DNA from: Adiantum capillus-veneris
Lineage: Eukaryota > Streptophyta > Polypodiopsida > Polypodiales > Pteridaceae
Direction: 5' to 3'
NCBI GenBank assembly: GCA_014529385.2
Contig: CM043959.1
Span: forward strand, 89,071,529-89,135,528
DNA: 64,000 nt
Shown here: positions 23,701-35,385 of the stretch, one piece after another
How positions within the stretch are numbered: position 1 is the stretch's first letter
How the letters are laid out: each line of letters begins with the position of its first letter
Program-made: the position numbers and the translations under genes
Notes under the pieces: generated by a model
Told to the model about the DNA's origin: nothing
The model's database searches: none
The model's input: the letters and a program-made list of their open reading frames with translations, nothing else

Positions 23701-24362
23701 AAACAAGTAAAACCTGTAGACAATGGGAAAGTCGTTAAGCTATTCAGTATGGCTAAACTGTGAGTAGTCGTCATCTCTCTCAGGTATCTCCCATACTCTG
23801 TATGCTCTCTGTCGTGTGAGCATCTCTCAAGTCCCAACTCCTCTGGCTCTAGCTCTCTAAGCATCTCCTCTGATGTGTCATAGAAGACTGTCTGTGAGCT
23901 GCCTGTACAGGCATTGAAATCCCCCAGGAGTATGATGTCTCCATCTCTGGAGAACTCCCAGATATCATCATCAAGTACAGAGTAAGGAGACTGTCCTCTG
24001 GGTGAAGCATATACTGAAGTGCTGGGAGGAAAATAGCATATGGCGATGTACAAGAAACGTCCAGTCTCTACCCTCAGCCTCACCCACAAGTATCTGGCCT
24101 GATCATCTCTCCGAACTATGTGCAATAGTGGTTGGAGCTCCTCTCTGAAAAGAACTGCTACACCTCCTGATCCTCTAGTCCCATGTGCAGTTCTGGTGCA
24201 TGTCCTACAAGTTGTCTCCCATCTGTATCCTGATATGTGCGGCATCAACTGTCCTGGAGCCTGATGAGTCTCTGAGTAGAAAACAATGTCTCTGTCTCTG
24301 AAGCTATCCTCAAAGGCCCCCACATCAAGTCTATACGAACCATTACAGTTCCAAACTGCCAT
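20751..24362 (-). pseudogene. LINE-Y ORF2: endonuclease, reverse transcriptase, zinc finger
   Basis: One reading frame of about 1,200 codons with two TAG stops (near 23631 and 23184) that split it into 243-, 145- and 810-codon pieces. The endonuclease has Trp-Asn-Cys-Asn-Gly at the start, Gly-Asp-Phe-Asn-Ala (23910-23924) and Ser-Thr-Val-Asp-Tyr-Val. The RT has Phe-Val-Asp-Phe-Arg-Lys-Ala-Phe-Asp, Gly-Val-Lys-Gln-Gly-Cys-Pro-Leu-Ser and the catalytic Tyr-Ala-Asp-Asp (22242-22253). A C-terminal CxxC...His...Cys zinc finger lies near 21150-21220. I see no RNase H. Both stops could be CAG-to-TAG changes. Otherwise the protein is intact, so the copy is young. Confidence 0.92.
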
Positions 24363-24392
24363 CCTGAGAGTGGTCCCATAGGTCTCGCACCG

Positions 24393-25262
24393 TCATGTAG
24401 AGCGGTGCTCTGTAATCACTACTCGTCCATTTCTGTAGAAAGCTAACTTCCCCTTCTCCCTTGCTGCTATAATCTCTGGCATGACCTCTCTCATATGTGC
24501 AAGCTGTGAGAGCGTAAGATCATCTCCTAAAAAGATACCTGTTTTGTTGAGGGTTGGCCTCTTCTTTAAAAAGTCTTTCCTTTCTTCCATGGAGGGAAAG
24601 CGTAAAATGAGAGCCCGTCCTTTTGAACTCTCCCCATTACCTTCACTCTTCTTGCCCACTCTCCAAGCTTGTGTGTGCGAGGGCTTCTCCACCCCCATCA
24701 TGGACATGAGGCTCTTCACCTCTTGGTCCACCTTATCTGAATCTTTTAGGCCGGTCACTCTCACGTGTAGAGCGCGTACCCTTCTTCGTTGTTCCTCTTC
24801 TAGTGTTTTGTTGATGATGTCGGGTGTAGTCGGAATTTCCTTGCCCTTTCCCTTCTTGACAACTTCAATCCATTTTTCAGCCTCGTCCATTTTCTTTTGT
24901 GTTTTGGAGAGAACCTCCACCCATGAGGTCTTCATTTCTCCTTCCTCCTTTATTTCTTTGACTTGTGCTCGTATACTATTCAGCTCGTCAATCATTGATG
25001 GCTGAATTTCCCCATCTTCAAGGCGTCTTCCCTCTTTGGTTTCGTCGAGTTCCTCCCGAAGGGCTGAGATGCTACTTTTTAAAGCTTGAATTTCATCCCG
25101 GAACTCCTTGCGTTCTAGTTCCCTCGCCTGTTCCTCCCTCTTTTTCCATTCGAGAATTAAATTCTTCTCTTTCTTCCACTCATCCATGTGGGCTTTGCAT
25201 TCTTTCAACTCCTTTTCAATGGCTGTCATCCTCTTGCTTGTGACCATGTAGTGCGCCGCCAT
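24393..25262 (-). CDS. LINE-Y ORF1 protein (coiled coil, RRM-like)
   Basis: 289-codon open frame if started at the ATG at 25262-25260. An upstream in-frame ATG at 25307 lies in the target GA tract and is probably not the element's own start. The first half is a highly charged predicted coiled coil (Lys/Glu heptads, residues about 15-110). The second half resembles L1-type ORF1 RNA-binding domains (Arg-Val-Thr-Gly-Leu-Lys, Ala-Leu-Ile-Leu-Arg-Phe, Phe-Leu-Lys-Lys-Arg). ORF1 proteins coat LINE RNA and act as nucleic-acid chaperones. The TGA stop is followed by ten codons and then the ORF2 ATG in the same frame. Confidence 0.85.
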   Translation of the reverse strand: MAAHYMVTSKRMTAIEKELKECKAHMDEWKKEKNLILEWKKREEQARELERKEFRDEIQALKSSISALREELDETKEGRRLEDGEIQPSMIDELNSIRAQVKEIKEEGEMKTSWVEVLSKTQKKMDEAEKWIEVVKKGKGKEIPTTPDIINKTLEEEQRRRVRALHVRVTGLKDSDKVDQEVKSLMSMMGVEKPSHTQAWRVGKKSEGNGESSKGRALILRFPSMEERKDFLKKRPTLNKTGIFLGDDLTLSQLAHMREVMPEIIAAREKGKLAFYRNGRVVITEHRST

Positions 25263-25290
25263 TTGTCTTGCCTTATTTGTTTCCCTTTCT

Positions 25291-25661
25291 GAGAGAGAGA
25301 GAGACAAACGCCAGAGATGGTGAAGAAGGGGCGATCAAGCCCCCATGATTAAGCAAGAGACACAATACAATCAGACGTGTGATCTCTGTGAGATGAGAGA
25401 TGTGGAAGTGGGTAACCCCCTGCCCCCATAAATAGGTGCCCAAGGGGAGGTAGGGCAAGGCCTGATAAAAATCCCCACGACCCAACAGAAAAATGATATA
25501 TGGAAATATATGTGGGCGCCCGGACAAAAGTGGGTGGCCGGCCCCAAACGCGGGCAGCCGGACCAGGTACAACCTAGACTATGGGTGGCCAGCCTAGAGA
25601 CATACTAGCCATACAAGTATGCCCTAGACCTGTGAAGCAGCAGAGTGGTGTAAGTCTAACA
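25291..25661 (-). repeat. LTR-A copy 1, 5' LTR, 5' part
   Basis: Matches 17797-18143 of the uninterrupted LTR and ends at the TGTTAGACTT terminus (minus). It is followed by the TTAAA target duplication. Confidence 0.92.
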
Positions 25662-26206
25662 TTAAAGAGAGATTGAGTCCCATAGGAGGGCGGCGGTAGG
25701 GTCTTCTGGACTTGAGGCCCTTCCCAGAAAAAGAATAGGCATCTTCTCAGCCACAGACTTTCAGTTTCATTAGGGTACTGTATTAAATCCACTCAGAGGC
25801 AAAGATCACCACTAGAGCATGCTTATAAACATAATGCAACCAAGGAGAAGGTGCATGGGGAAAGTGCCATGGGGTCGTACATCAATCACATGACACAAAT
25901 CCATGGAACACTATCATATTAGCATTGGATGTAAGTTTCATCCACAACATACACACAGAATTTCTTTGTTGTACTTGTTTGTTTGGATTTGTCGTTTTGT
26001 CTTCAAATAGATGATACAAATGTCTTCTTTTGGATGCCTTTCATGCTGTTTTACCAGGTTTTCTTGGTAGCACTGGAAGCCATGTACATGTCACCAAGGA
26101 ATTGCATTGTCTAAGCCGATTGCCCACTTTTTCTGCAATTTCAGCATTTTCCATATTAATGCCAATTTTTATGTCATGTCAGGGGGTGTTTTTTATGGCA
26201 CCCATT

Positions 26207-26229
26207 CCCCCCCCCCCCCCCCCCCCCCC
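26207..26229. repeat. C homopolymer, 23 nt
   Basis: Uninterrupted run of C. Confidence 0.95.
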
Positions 26230-26564
26230 ACCGAGCCTTTAATGCAAGGGAAATTTGTTGATTATTCAGTAGAGGTAGCCAGTGTGAGCGTTCTTTTTCA
26301 TATAAGGTGGAACAAGTCATATAGGCATAAGTAAAATCCATGAAAACGATAATTCATGAAGGTGATAAATATGTTGCTAATCGGAATCATCATTGATCAA
26401 CTTCACAAGCTTGTTACATGTCCACCATGCTTTTTGAGAAGCTATTTCCTTTGTTTGCACAAAGAAGAAGCTGTATTTCTATTGCTTGAAATTCCCCCAA
26501 CTACTCCCGATCCTGGAGGCACACTGAGAGGAAAGTAAAACTTTGATAAAAAGCAGGCCCAGCT

Positions 26565-26755
26565 GCAGAAACTGGAAAAACTGATAGAAACTGGCTACAA
26601 GGGGACTGAAAATTTGAAAAAATGGTCAGGAACACACTAAAAAAGAGAGGAAGCCCAGATGCAGAAACTGGAAAAACTGATAGAAACTGGCTATGAGGGG
26701 ACTGAAAATTTCAAAAAAATGGTCAGGAAGAAGATCACTCAAAAAGAGAGGAAAT
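26565..26755 (+). repeat. 96-bp tandem duplication with coding-like content
   Basis: Two near-identical units start at 26565 and 26661. Each encodes in one plus-strand frame a charged helical segment (Leu-Glu-Lys-Leu-Ile-Glu-Thr-Gly-Tyr). The period is exactly 32 codons. The first unit ends in a stop and the second runs about 38 codons to a TGA. It may be a relic of a repeat-containing exon. Confidence 0.7.
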
Positions 26756-27021
26756 GGCCCTGAACCGCCACAGCTAGCACCCCCGGCTGAGTATTTGTTT
26801 ACTGATTGTGTATACAACAGACGACAAGAATTGGAAGTCTTCTTTGTAAAATCCAGACTTAATGCACCAAGTGTGTGTTTTTGTGTCCGCACCACCTTGT
26901 GACACACCAAGGACTCTACTATAGACTGCTGCAAAAGCACACCCCTAAAAGTGTCAGAGTCCACATGCTTTATAAAACAAGTGGCACTTAGGAAGCAGCC
27001 CCAAAAGTCAATTCCCGTAAA

Positions 27022-27052
27022 CCCCCCCCCCCCGCCCCCCCCAAAAAAAAAA
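27022..27052. repeat. C-rich/A-rich homopolymer
   Basis: C12, G, C8, A10. Confidence 0.95.
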
Positions 27053-28235
27053 CAAATTTTATTTTTACTTTTTTGAAAACCCAGCTTTTTGAAGCACAAA
27101 GAGTGTTTTGGGTATTTCCACAAGAAGAGGAGAGAAGAGAAAACAAGATCCTCTCTCTGTCTTCACCTAGGAAAAGATCAGTCCCGGGATTCACCATGAG
27201 AAACTTATCATACCACCTAAGTGCAAGGGAAGGGGTTTCTTTGGGAGATAGATAGAATACATATAGACACACAAATTAGGGATTTTTTATAGTAAACAAT
27301 CTAACTGCTGCTAGAGAATTATATGTGGTTACCCCATTACATGCCGCTATAAAAAGAAGATAAGCCAATATGATTAAGGTATTGACTTTAAAAATGCAAC
27401 ATATATGGCATCAAGTTTGGTTTTTTTTAAACTTGAAGGTGAGACATTGTACGAAACCTTATATATAAGGTAGGGGCATAATAATTTTAATAACTACCTG
27501 TCGTAAAAGTGTAGAAAGGGGGTCATTTTTACTTCACATGAGTCGTAAATAAGGGGATTTCCGAAACTCTCCGCTTGTAGGTGGCATGTCCTTTTCTATA
27601 AAGAGCGAATCCCCGGGAGATCAGTGAAGAGAGAAAAAATTCCACTAGAAATATCCTATTCTAGAGAGAGAAAATTTTTCCAAGAGAGAAAAATCAATCC
27701 TTGGCTGCTACAGAGGAAAACTACACTTTTCTATAACAAAAACAATAAGCTTGAGGATTACACGAAATTTAGCACTCCGTAGAGTGCTGATTTTCTCTAG
27801 AGAGACCAAAGAATCAAGAGCAAGAGGTCAAGTGCACGGCAAGGAATTCTTGCTATGACAAAGATTGGCATGGATGATGACAGTGCGATTGGCCAAACAT
27901 GCGCATAGATGAGTCACGTCTCCGGTCTAAACGCAAAAGCCCTAACCGTAAATTGGTCATATTTAGCCCTGTAAATTCAAAGCGATCCTCCTCAATCATA
28001 GGTTGAAAGCGGAAGAAAGAGAAACACAAAATGAAAGACAAGGAAATAGCACACACATGAAAGACATGTACATTGTATGCTCCTATGCAATTAGCCATTC
28101 TCATACTCTGTGGTGGCAAAGTGAATCACGAATTACCTAGCTAACAGACATGAGGGACCGAAAAGTCTATCTCCAACCATAATCGAATCTTGAGTGTGAT
28201 CGTTCGCCTAAAGCCTAGTATATACGAGCCATTTA

Positions 28236-28262
28236 TGTGAGAGTGCGCTTGTGAGAGAGAGA
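28236..28262 (-). repeat. LTR-A copy 2, 3' LTR, distal part
   Basis: Terminal piece TGTGAGAGTGCG plus a short GA tract, next to LINE-Y. Confidence 0.85.
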
Positions 28263-29431
28263 TATGATGATATGATATGATATATATTAACGTCTTCAAA
28301 AGGCCAAAATGACCTATGAGACGAGCTGATACAAAGTGGTGAAACTAGTACAATGTCTGAATACAAAAGTACAAAGGTACTGAATGCAAAAAATAAAAAT
28401 GAGAAGTGAGTAGTGACAGTGAAAATGAAGTGTAGAGTAAGTTCTCAATGACACTCCGGATGTCGTGCTAGGATGTCCCTGATCCTCTACTGAAGTCTCC
28501 GTCGATGGAGTGTGCTCCTGTGTCTCGGTCGTGGTCACCTCGATCTCCCAAGCTCAATCGCCCTGTCAATGAGGGTGCCTCTGGTATGGACACGGGCACA
28601 ACTCTGCGCTGGTGGCTGCTCTCCTGGCTTTCCCGATCCAAAGAAATCTGTGATCGGTCTTTGTGACTGTCGTGTCCCATGTTTCCTCAACAGACTATCC
28701 CTATGCCGCTGTAGCTCAAGTAGATATAAGCCAAGGCATCTCTGATCCTCATACTTCATGACTCTATCTAGGGGTCCAAAGCCCTCCCTGAATAAGCAAT
28801 GGAAGCGCCCTCGTATCTCATAATACACAGTGCAGTGGCATATGTAATGTAACTCTGTCTCTGGCTCTGTACCGCATAATTTACATATCCTGCTCTCCGG
28901 TGGTATCCCTCTGAATCTGCCCGTCTCAATCTCCAAATGGTGCGAGGATGTGCGGATCTGACCTATAGCGCATCGCAAACTATGAGACAGATGAGTGTCC
29001 ATGTAGCTCGGACAAATCACAAACCCATCACCCGAGAGTTGGAGAAGATGCTCCTTGTAGAAAGCCATCTTCATGCCCAACTCCTGCACTGGCTCTACCC
29101 ATGTCCTCCTGGTGTCCAACTGTATAAGATCCTGACGAATAAGTCTAGTGATCTCCGTCCGTGTGACTGGTAGTGAAGGTGCATCCAGGGAATACCAAAA
29201 AGGAGGCAGTCTATCTAGGCTGAAACTATGCCTTTGAAACCAAGAGGTCATCTGCGCATACCAACATGATGTGTCTCCCTGCGTCGCTAACTATCTAGAA
29301 GACTCCAGAGCCAATCTAGCGTATTTGCCTCCACGTGTATCCCATAGGCTGTGCAAAAAGGACACGGATCTGGTAATAGCCTCAATCTCTATAGGAGGGG
29401 CTGCTAGCTCCGCTCGAATAATCGCATGTGA
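28263..29431 (-). mobile_element. LINE-Y copy 2, 5'-truncated, in the LTR-A (GA)n tract
   Basis: Contains the C-terminal part of ORF2, mainly the 239-codon frame 28535-29251 with the CxxC...His...Cys zinc finger near 28880, and the 3' UTR. The 3' end has the same ACGTTAATATAT sequence as the full copy, followed by ATATC/ATC-type repeats. The 5' break falls in the RT C-terminal region (the Ile-Arg-Ala-Glu-Leu-Ala segment). GA repeats lie on both sides. Protein similarity to copy 1 is high, with an apparent stop near 29290. Confidence 0.9.
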
Positions 29432-29722
29432 TACACAGAGAGAGAGAGACGCTAGTGTGTGGAAGAGGGGGCGATCAGCCCCCCATGACTACCAGAGCAA
29501 AAGATATGCAATACAATGCCAATCATATGTCAGACTATATGAAATGGGTACCCCCCTGACTCCATATATAGGAGTTCCCAAGGGAGTCCATACTGGGCAC
29601 GCGACCGCCTAGGCGGCCGAACAAAAGTGCAACCTATACGTGGGTGGCCAGCCCGGAGAGATACGAGCCGTACAAGTATGTCGTAGGCCTATGTGAAGCA
29701 ACAGAATGCTGTAAATATAACA
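29432..29722 (-). repeat. LTR-A copy 2, 3' LTR, proximal part
   Basis: Matches 17797-18143. It is followed by the polypurine tract and internal sequence, so this is the 3' LTR. Confidence 0.9.
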
Positions 29723-31534
29723 CCCCCTCAGCACCGGATGTTGAGCAAAGCCCATGAAGCCAAAGATGTGAGGCAAATGATAAAGATGTCTACTGCGATG
29801 TCTGCAGTAGTCTGGGGTGTCCCAACCTCAGAGAAATTTCCATGGTGAAGTGTCGTAACGAGCAGTGTAGCAAACTGATGTACTCCGCCAATACAGGGTG
29901 AAGATACTGCGTGAAGGTCCCGAACTGAGTGTGAAAACAACTCCTTGTCATAATAGAAGTGCCAATAGACCTGCAAGTGTCTTTCCCAATAGGATCTGTG
30001 GTGTCTGTAGTCAAACTGTCTTGAAAAAATGGAGAAGCCCAGGAAACGTCTTGAGAATGACCGGAAGCCTGTCAATGCATGAACCTGCAACCCAAGGTGG
30101 CAAGGTGGCTTAGCTGTGTAAAACTCCTGGAAGGCGAGATGTAGCAATATGTGTCACCAGCATGTGACTACTATCTATCCTTTTTGTTGATTTCTTTCTT
30201 ATTATTTATTTATTTTCACTTTTTGGAAACACCCCTCTAGAAATCTAACTGCCCTGCATTGCATAGCTAGTGTGGAACTGTTCACAGGGAGTCCAGGCCC
30301 GAGGACAAGAGAGCACTAAGGTTGGACAAGGACTATGGTCAGCCAAAGTGGGGTCATTGACTAGCCAAAGTGGAATCCTTTGCTACGTAGGCTACATTTC
30401 AGTTCTTGGTGTGGCTGCAGTGTACAAAGAGGGTCAGATGACCTAGAAAGATACAATGGCAGCATCTCCTAAAATTTAGGGAACTGCTATTTTGGACCTG
30501 AAAATGTGTTCGCGTCATTAGCTCTGGAATGACAAGAGGAACATTTTATTGCTCTGTTGCCAAGTCAACTGACAAACCAATTGAGATATTTTTAGCCAAG
30601 TTGGCCAAAATCGAAAACTGGGCAAGGTGCCACTCTGTGAGCACTTCTGCCCCTTTCAACTGTAGGTGGATTGCAACAGGTTGCAAGAGCTATGGAGTGC
30701 TTCCTTTCCCTCTTATGTACAGTGCGGTGCCAGGAGTGATGCCCTGCATGCTACGCACTGCTCTCTCTCTCCCCTATGAGCAGTATGTTATGCCCCTCTA
30801 GAGGGCTTTTCATTTGACCAATGTACAGTTATGTGGGTTCATGCGCGATTGCCGAGGCAAGAGCCTCTTGCACAGGTACTGGATTAGCTAGCGGCTAATC
30901 ACCTGCAGGTACAGGTGAATTCGGAGAGGTTTCACGTGCGAAATCCCGTCCGATTCAAAGGGCAACTAGCCCTACAGGTGCGGGAGCTCGAGGACTTGCT
31001 ACGGATGCGACCAGCAAGTGAAACGGAGCCCGAAACAGTGAATTACAGCCTGCTGTCTATTTTTGCAGGTTTAGGGTTTCGGCTCTAAACGGACCCTAAT
31101 ACCCCCAGGAGGTTCGGGGACGCGAGGGGACCGCTCTACAGGTGATCTCGCACATTTTCGGGGCAGAAAACAGAGAATTCAGCATGCTGCAGATTCTCGC
31201 CAGGTTTTGCAAAGTGTCTGTATGCGTCGGGAAAGTCATCTAATGCGTAGGGATACTGACTGTGAAGGGTCCTAGTACAGTTATGTTGCCGAAATTGGGC
31301 CAAAACGGACGAAATTCAGCCCAGATTGTGTGGGGCAGCTTGTAGGGAACCACAGCTTTTATTCCCTCTTTTAAAGAATAAAGAAATACCGAAAGGGGCG
31401 CCTATTTAAGGGCCAATCTGGTGTCGGTCTTCTTATACAAGTGCAATCTAGCAACCTGTATCCCTTTCCCCTTTGTCGTGTCTTGAAGGTATAGGTAAAG
31501 TGGGCGACAAATTTATTTAAAGATCCTTCTATTA

Positions 31535-34500
31535 GTTAATGAAAACTTCCCATAGGGCTACAACCACCTCTGCAAGAGAGGGCTACAACAAGCATGATGG
31601 GGAGACTCCCAATGAAAAAACAGCATATATACAATGAGGCTAAATCAAGAGATGGGAGAGGGAAGAGCCACACAGGTGGACAGTAGTGCCATTTGAGCAC
31701 CCCCTGGACTATGGTATAGAAAGGCCCAGGGCGCCAGAGTCGAAGGAAAGCCTCGCGGCGCTCCCGCATGCAGTCGGAGCTGCCCTGTAGTCCCTCAAGC
31801 TGTCCTCAGAGAGTATGAATCAGCTCTAGCCAAAAGTCACGAACAGTCTCTGCTGGTGGCACAAGGCGAGCCTCAAAGGTGGGGAAACAGCGGGCCAGCC
31901 AGATGAACCAAAGTGTCAGGCCACTGATGAGCTCCCAACACTCCTCTTCACTGCACCTCTCCTGTGGAGTAAGCTCTGTAGCAGGCTGGAGTGTAGGACG
32001 CCCCCCCTGCATCACTATCATCCTGCTGGTGGAAGATAGCAAACTGAAGTGCAAGGCCCGTGAGGGTGGACCAAGCCGCTGCCCCCCAAGTGTACTGTCG
32101 AGCCGTGGAGAGAGCAGGCATCAGCCGAAGAACTCGTAGCCACACCTGCTGGGCCGAGGGACAATCCCAAAGACAGTGACACTGACTCTCCACCAAATGG
32201 TCACAAGCTGCACATGTGGCCGAGAGACCACTATGCACTAGCCAGCTCCCTACTGCTGTGGCTCTATGTGCGACCAGCCCCACTGAAACAAGGTGACTCG
32301 GCTCGGCTGTCTGGAGTCCCACAACCTCTCCCAAAAAACTGCCAAGAACTCGATTGTGAGACCCTCCTCCTGCCAATGACGTGCTGCAGCGGGGAGGGCC
32401 TCTCTCTGTGCTGCTAGTATATGGCGTCCCAGTCGAACAGTGTACTAAAAGAACGGGACTCCTGGGTGGTCTGCAGAAGAGAAGGGGTCCCTCCATAGCC
32501 ACTCACCACGATCCCACTGTACTCGTGCCAGCGGACAACACTCCCAAGCCCATAGCTTCCAGCGTCCTGTCTCAAGGACTGTTGGGTCAGGGTCTATGAC
32601 GCAGGTCCTCCCACAGATGCCCACTACTCGGATCCTCTGAAAACAGCACTCTGCTACCTGCGGGGCCTCTACTGCAACTCGCTGTAGTCGTCTCCCACCC
32701 TGAAGCTCGAAGAACAGGGCTGAGACAGACTCTGAGCAGGCCCTGTCTGAAATGAGAACCTCCAGTCGTGTGAAGGCTCCCATCCATCGGGGTGCTACTG
32801 GCTCAAGAGGCGTGAGCCACTCAGCTCGAACTGACACTGTGATGTCCTGACACATGCTCTGCACCCCTCTCATGCCCTGTATCCTGCACCTCCTCTGACA
32901 AACCTGTGAACTCTAGCAAGTCACCTAGAGAGCGCGCTGGACCTGCTGCCATGGGACCCCAAGAAACATGAGGCCGACTACCAACCAAGAGGCCTCTCTG
33001 AGTGCTAACCATGGGGTTCCAGACGAGGGGCTGCCGTAGGCACTCCTCCGTGCACGTCGGCTGTCTCTGCTCTACGCCACGCCGTAAGAGCTCCCAAGGT
33101 CGAAGCAAACTCACAGCGAAGCGGTCCTCCAGTCTCCTGCTCAAACCAACTCGGCACAACTCTGTAAAGATCCATCTGGTCGAAGGTTGCCAAGGGCCTC
33201 CTGACTGAGGCACCCTGGCACGAAGCCTCTGCACCAAGAACTCCTTCCAGGGCTCCTCTCTTGGAAGAAGAACTCTGACTACGAACTTCCCAAGAAGGGC
33301 TCTGCTCTGCTGTGCTGGATCAATGATCCCAAGCCCTCCCTGAGGGCAAGGAAGTGAGATGACCGACCAAGCCACCTTGGCTCGGGCAATCTGAGTGTCA
33401 CGACCTGACCAAAGGAAGTTCCTGATCAGCCTCTCTACGTGGCTGATACAAGAACTCAAGAAGATCCAGCAAGAAGTGATGTACCACATAGTCGCCAACA
33501 ACACCTGGTTGGCAACTACTACTCTACCAGCCAGCGAAATTCGTGCTAAGCTCCAATGTAACAGCTTTCTCCTCATGGACAGGAGAAGAGGAGCAATCTG
33601 CTGCTCAGGGGACAAGTCCAAACCAACCTGACAACCCAAGTACCGAACTACAATCCCTGGGGGAATCCACCTGAAACCCTCTTCCTAGCATCCAATCTGG
33701 CACAGGGGCACTGCCAACCGAGAAAGCCACTCTCTTTCTCCAATTGATCAGTGTGCCCGATGCACAACAGGTCTCCAAAGCCTGCTCACATCTGTGCAGA
33801 TTGGCATCCTGGCCCTCTAAGTACAAGCCTGAGTCATCGGCAAACTCAGCGTCCAATAGCCTCGCAGACCAACCTGATATGACACCAAAAATCTACTCAT
33901 CGCCTCCGCATAGAACAGAAAGAGAAAGGGGGCAAGAGGACAACCCTCTCTGACCGAGCGTGTGAGCATGAAGCGCTCACCTCTACCTCCTGCCAAAAGC
34001 ACCTGACTGTGAGCATGTCTGTACAAAGCTGACACCCCTCTGATCCAAGCATCTGAGAAGCCCATCCTGCGTAGAGTGCCCTCTGGAAAGTCCCAGTCAA
34101 CTCTGTCATATGCCTTCTCAAAATCGAGAAGAAGAATCACAAGGTCCTCCCCACGGAGCCGTGCCAGGGCAGAAGCCTCCCAGAAAGTGAAGATGTTGTC
34201 AAGGATACTGCGTTCCTTGACAAAACCTGTCTGAGTCCCATGTATAAGGCTCTCCAAAAGTGGCTGAATCCTCAAACTCAGAGCCTTGGCAAGAGTTTTG
34301 TAGGCTGAGTTGAGGATGGTGATGGGGCGCCACTGTCGAATCTCATCCAAGGAGCCACCCTCCTTTGGAATGAGGTAAATCAGGCCCTCACTCATGCTAT
34401 CAGGCATCACTCCTGTGTGCAAAATGTACTAAAAGGCACTACAAAGATCTGGGCCAAGCAGGTCCCAATACTCCAAGAAAAAGCTAGGAGTCAACCCATC

Positions 34501-35373
34501 CTCACCTGGACAGCTACCACGACGGAGGGCCCTAAGAGCCGTGTGCAGCTCCTCAAGCTGAAGTGGCATCTCTAGCCTAAAGCGCATCTCCTCTGTCACA
34601 AGATAAGGCATCTGTGCGCAAACCTGCTCCCTGCATGCATCCTGCCGCTCTGACTGGGGCTCAACCGACAGTAACTCACGGTAAAAGTCAGTAGCAACTG
34701 CACGCATATCCTCGGGCTCACAAGCAACTGACCCATCGGGTCTCCTCAACTGATTGACCTTGGCATGAGAGTACCGAGATCCCACAGTCTCAAAAAAAGC
34801 ACCTGTCACTCTGTCACCCACCTGAGTCCACTGAGATGTCTGTCGGTGAAAGGCAAACTCATGACGCCTCTCCTCTGTGCTAGCAAGCTCCTGACGATCC
34901 TGCTGTAACTGCTCCTCCAACCATGGACTGTCTGGATGCTGCTCCTGCATCCTCTGTAGTGAAGCAATGCCTCGTCTGAGACGCTACTCCTCCTCTCTCG
35001 CTGCAGCCCGGAGAGCCAAAGACTCCTGGAGAAAAAAGTGGATAAGCTGAGCTAGGCCTAAGGCCACTCTGTCTGCAGGTGGAACCTGGCTGTCCATGCC
35101 CTCTGTCCAGAGAACCTCTACCCTCTCTCTGAGTGCTGAGTCCAACAAGACCCGCTCTGGGATGCGAAGCATCGTGCTCCCACTCCTCTGCCTGTCTGCC
35201 ACTGTGAGGATCACTGGTGCATGGTCCGAGAAGGATGTCCCTGCCAGGATGCCCACTGATCCCCCCAAGTCACTGAAGTGGTCACTAGTGTAGAAGCGAT
35301 CTATCCGCGATAGATTCACTCCTCCCACTCTGCGGTCCGATCTAGAGAAGGCAAGACTGGGTGGAGGCCTCAC
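31535..35373 (-). pseudogene. LINE-X copy 2 reverse transcriptase and zf-RVT
   Basis: Pieces in order on the minus strand: 35373-34984 (end of endonuclease, linker), 34950-34429 (linker with a Cys-Pro-Gly-Glu-Asp-Gly motif), and 34422-33817. The last holds RT with Ile-Pro-Lys-Glu-Gly-Gly, Gln-Thr-Gly-Phe-Val-Lys and Leu-Asp-Phe-Glu-Lys-Ala-Tyr-Asp. The catalytic Phe-Ala-Asp-Asp is at 33833-33844. The C-terminal region with Asn-Phe-Leu-Trp-Ser follows at 33639-32821, then 32873-32445 and 32502-31948 with the zinc finger (Cys-Ala-Ala-Cys...His...Cys near 32190). Frames change about five times. Catalytic residues are kept. Confidence 0.85.
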
Positions 35374-35385
35374 AAAGCCAGAGTG

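Larger units (their letters stand above)
20503..25290 (-). mobile_element. LINE-Y, near full length
   Basis: Non-LTR retrotransposon on the minus strand inserted in the (GA)n tract of the LTR-A 5' LTR. It has a 5' end of only about 28 nt before ORF1, then ORF1, ORF2 (endonuclease, RT, CCHC zinc finger), a 3' UTR and a (TTTCA)n-like tail (GAAAT repeats on the plus strand, 20503-20524). GA repeats flank both ends, so the target duplication cannot be told from the microsatellite. A 5'-truncated second copy is at 28263-29431. Confidence 0.92.
25667..28235. other. intergenic region without supported genes
   Basis: AT-rich sequence with two cytosine homopolymers, a 96-bp tandem duplication (26565-26755) and short open frames without recognisable domains. 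Confidence 0.6.
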
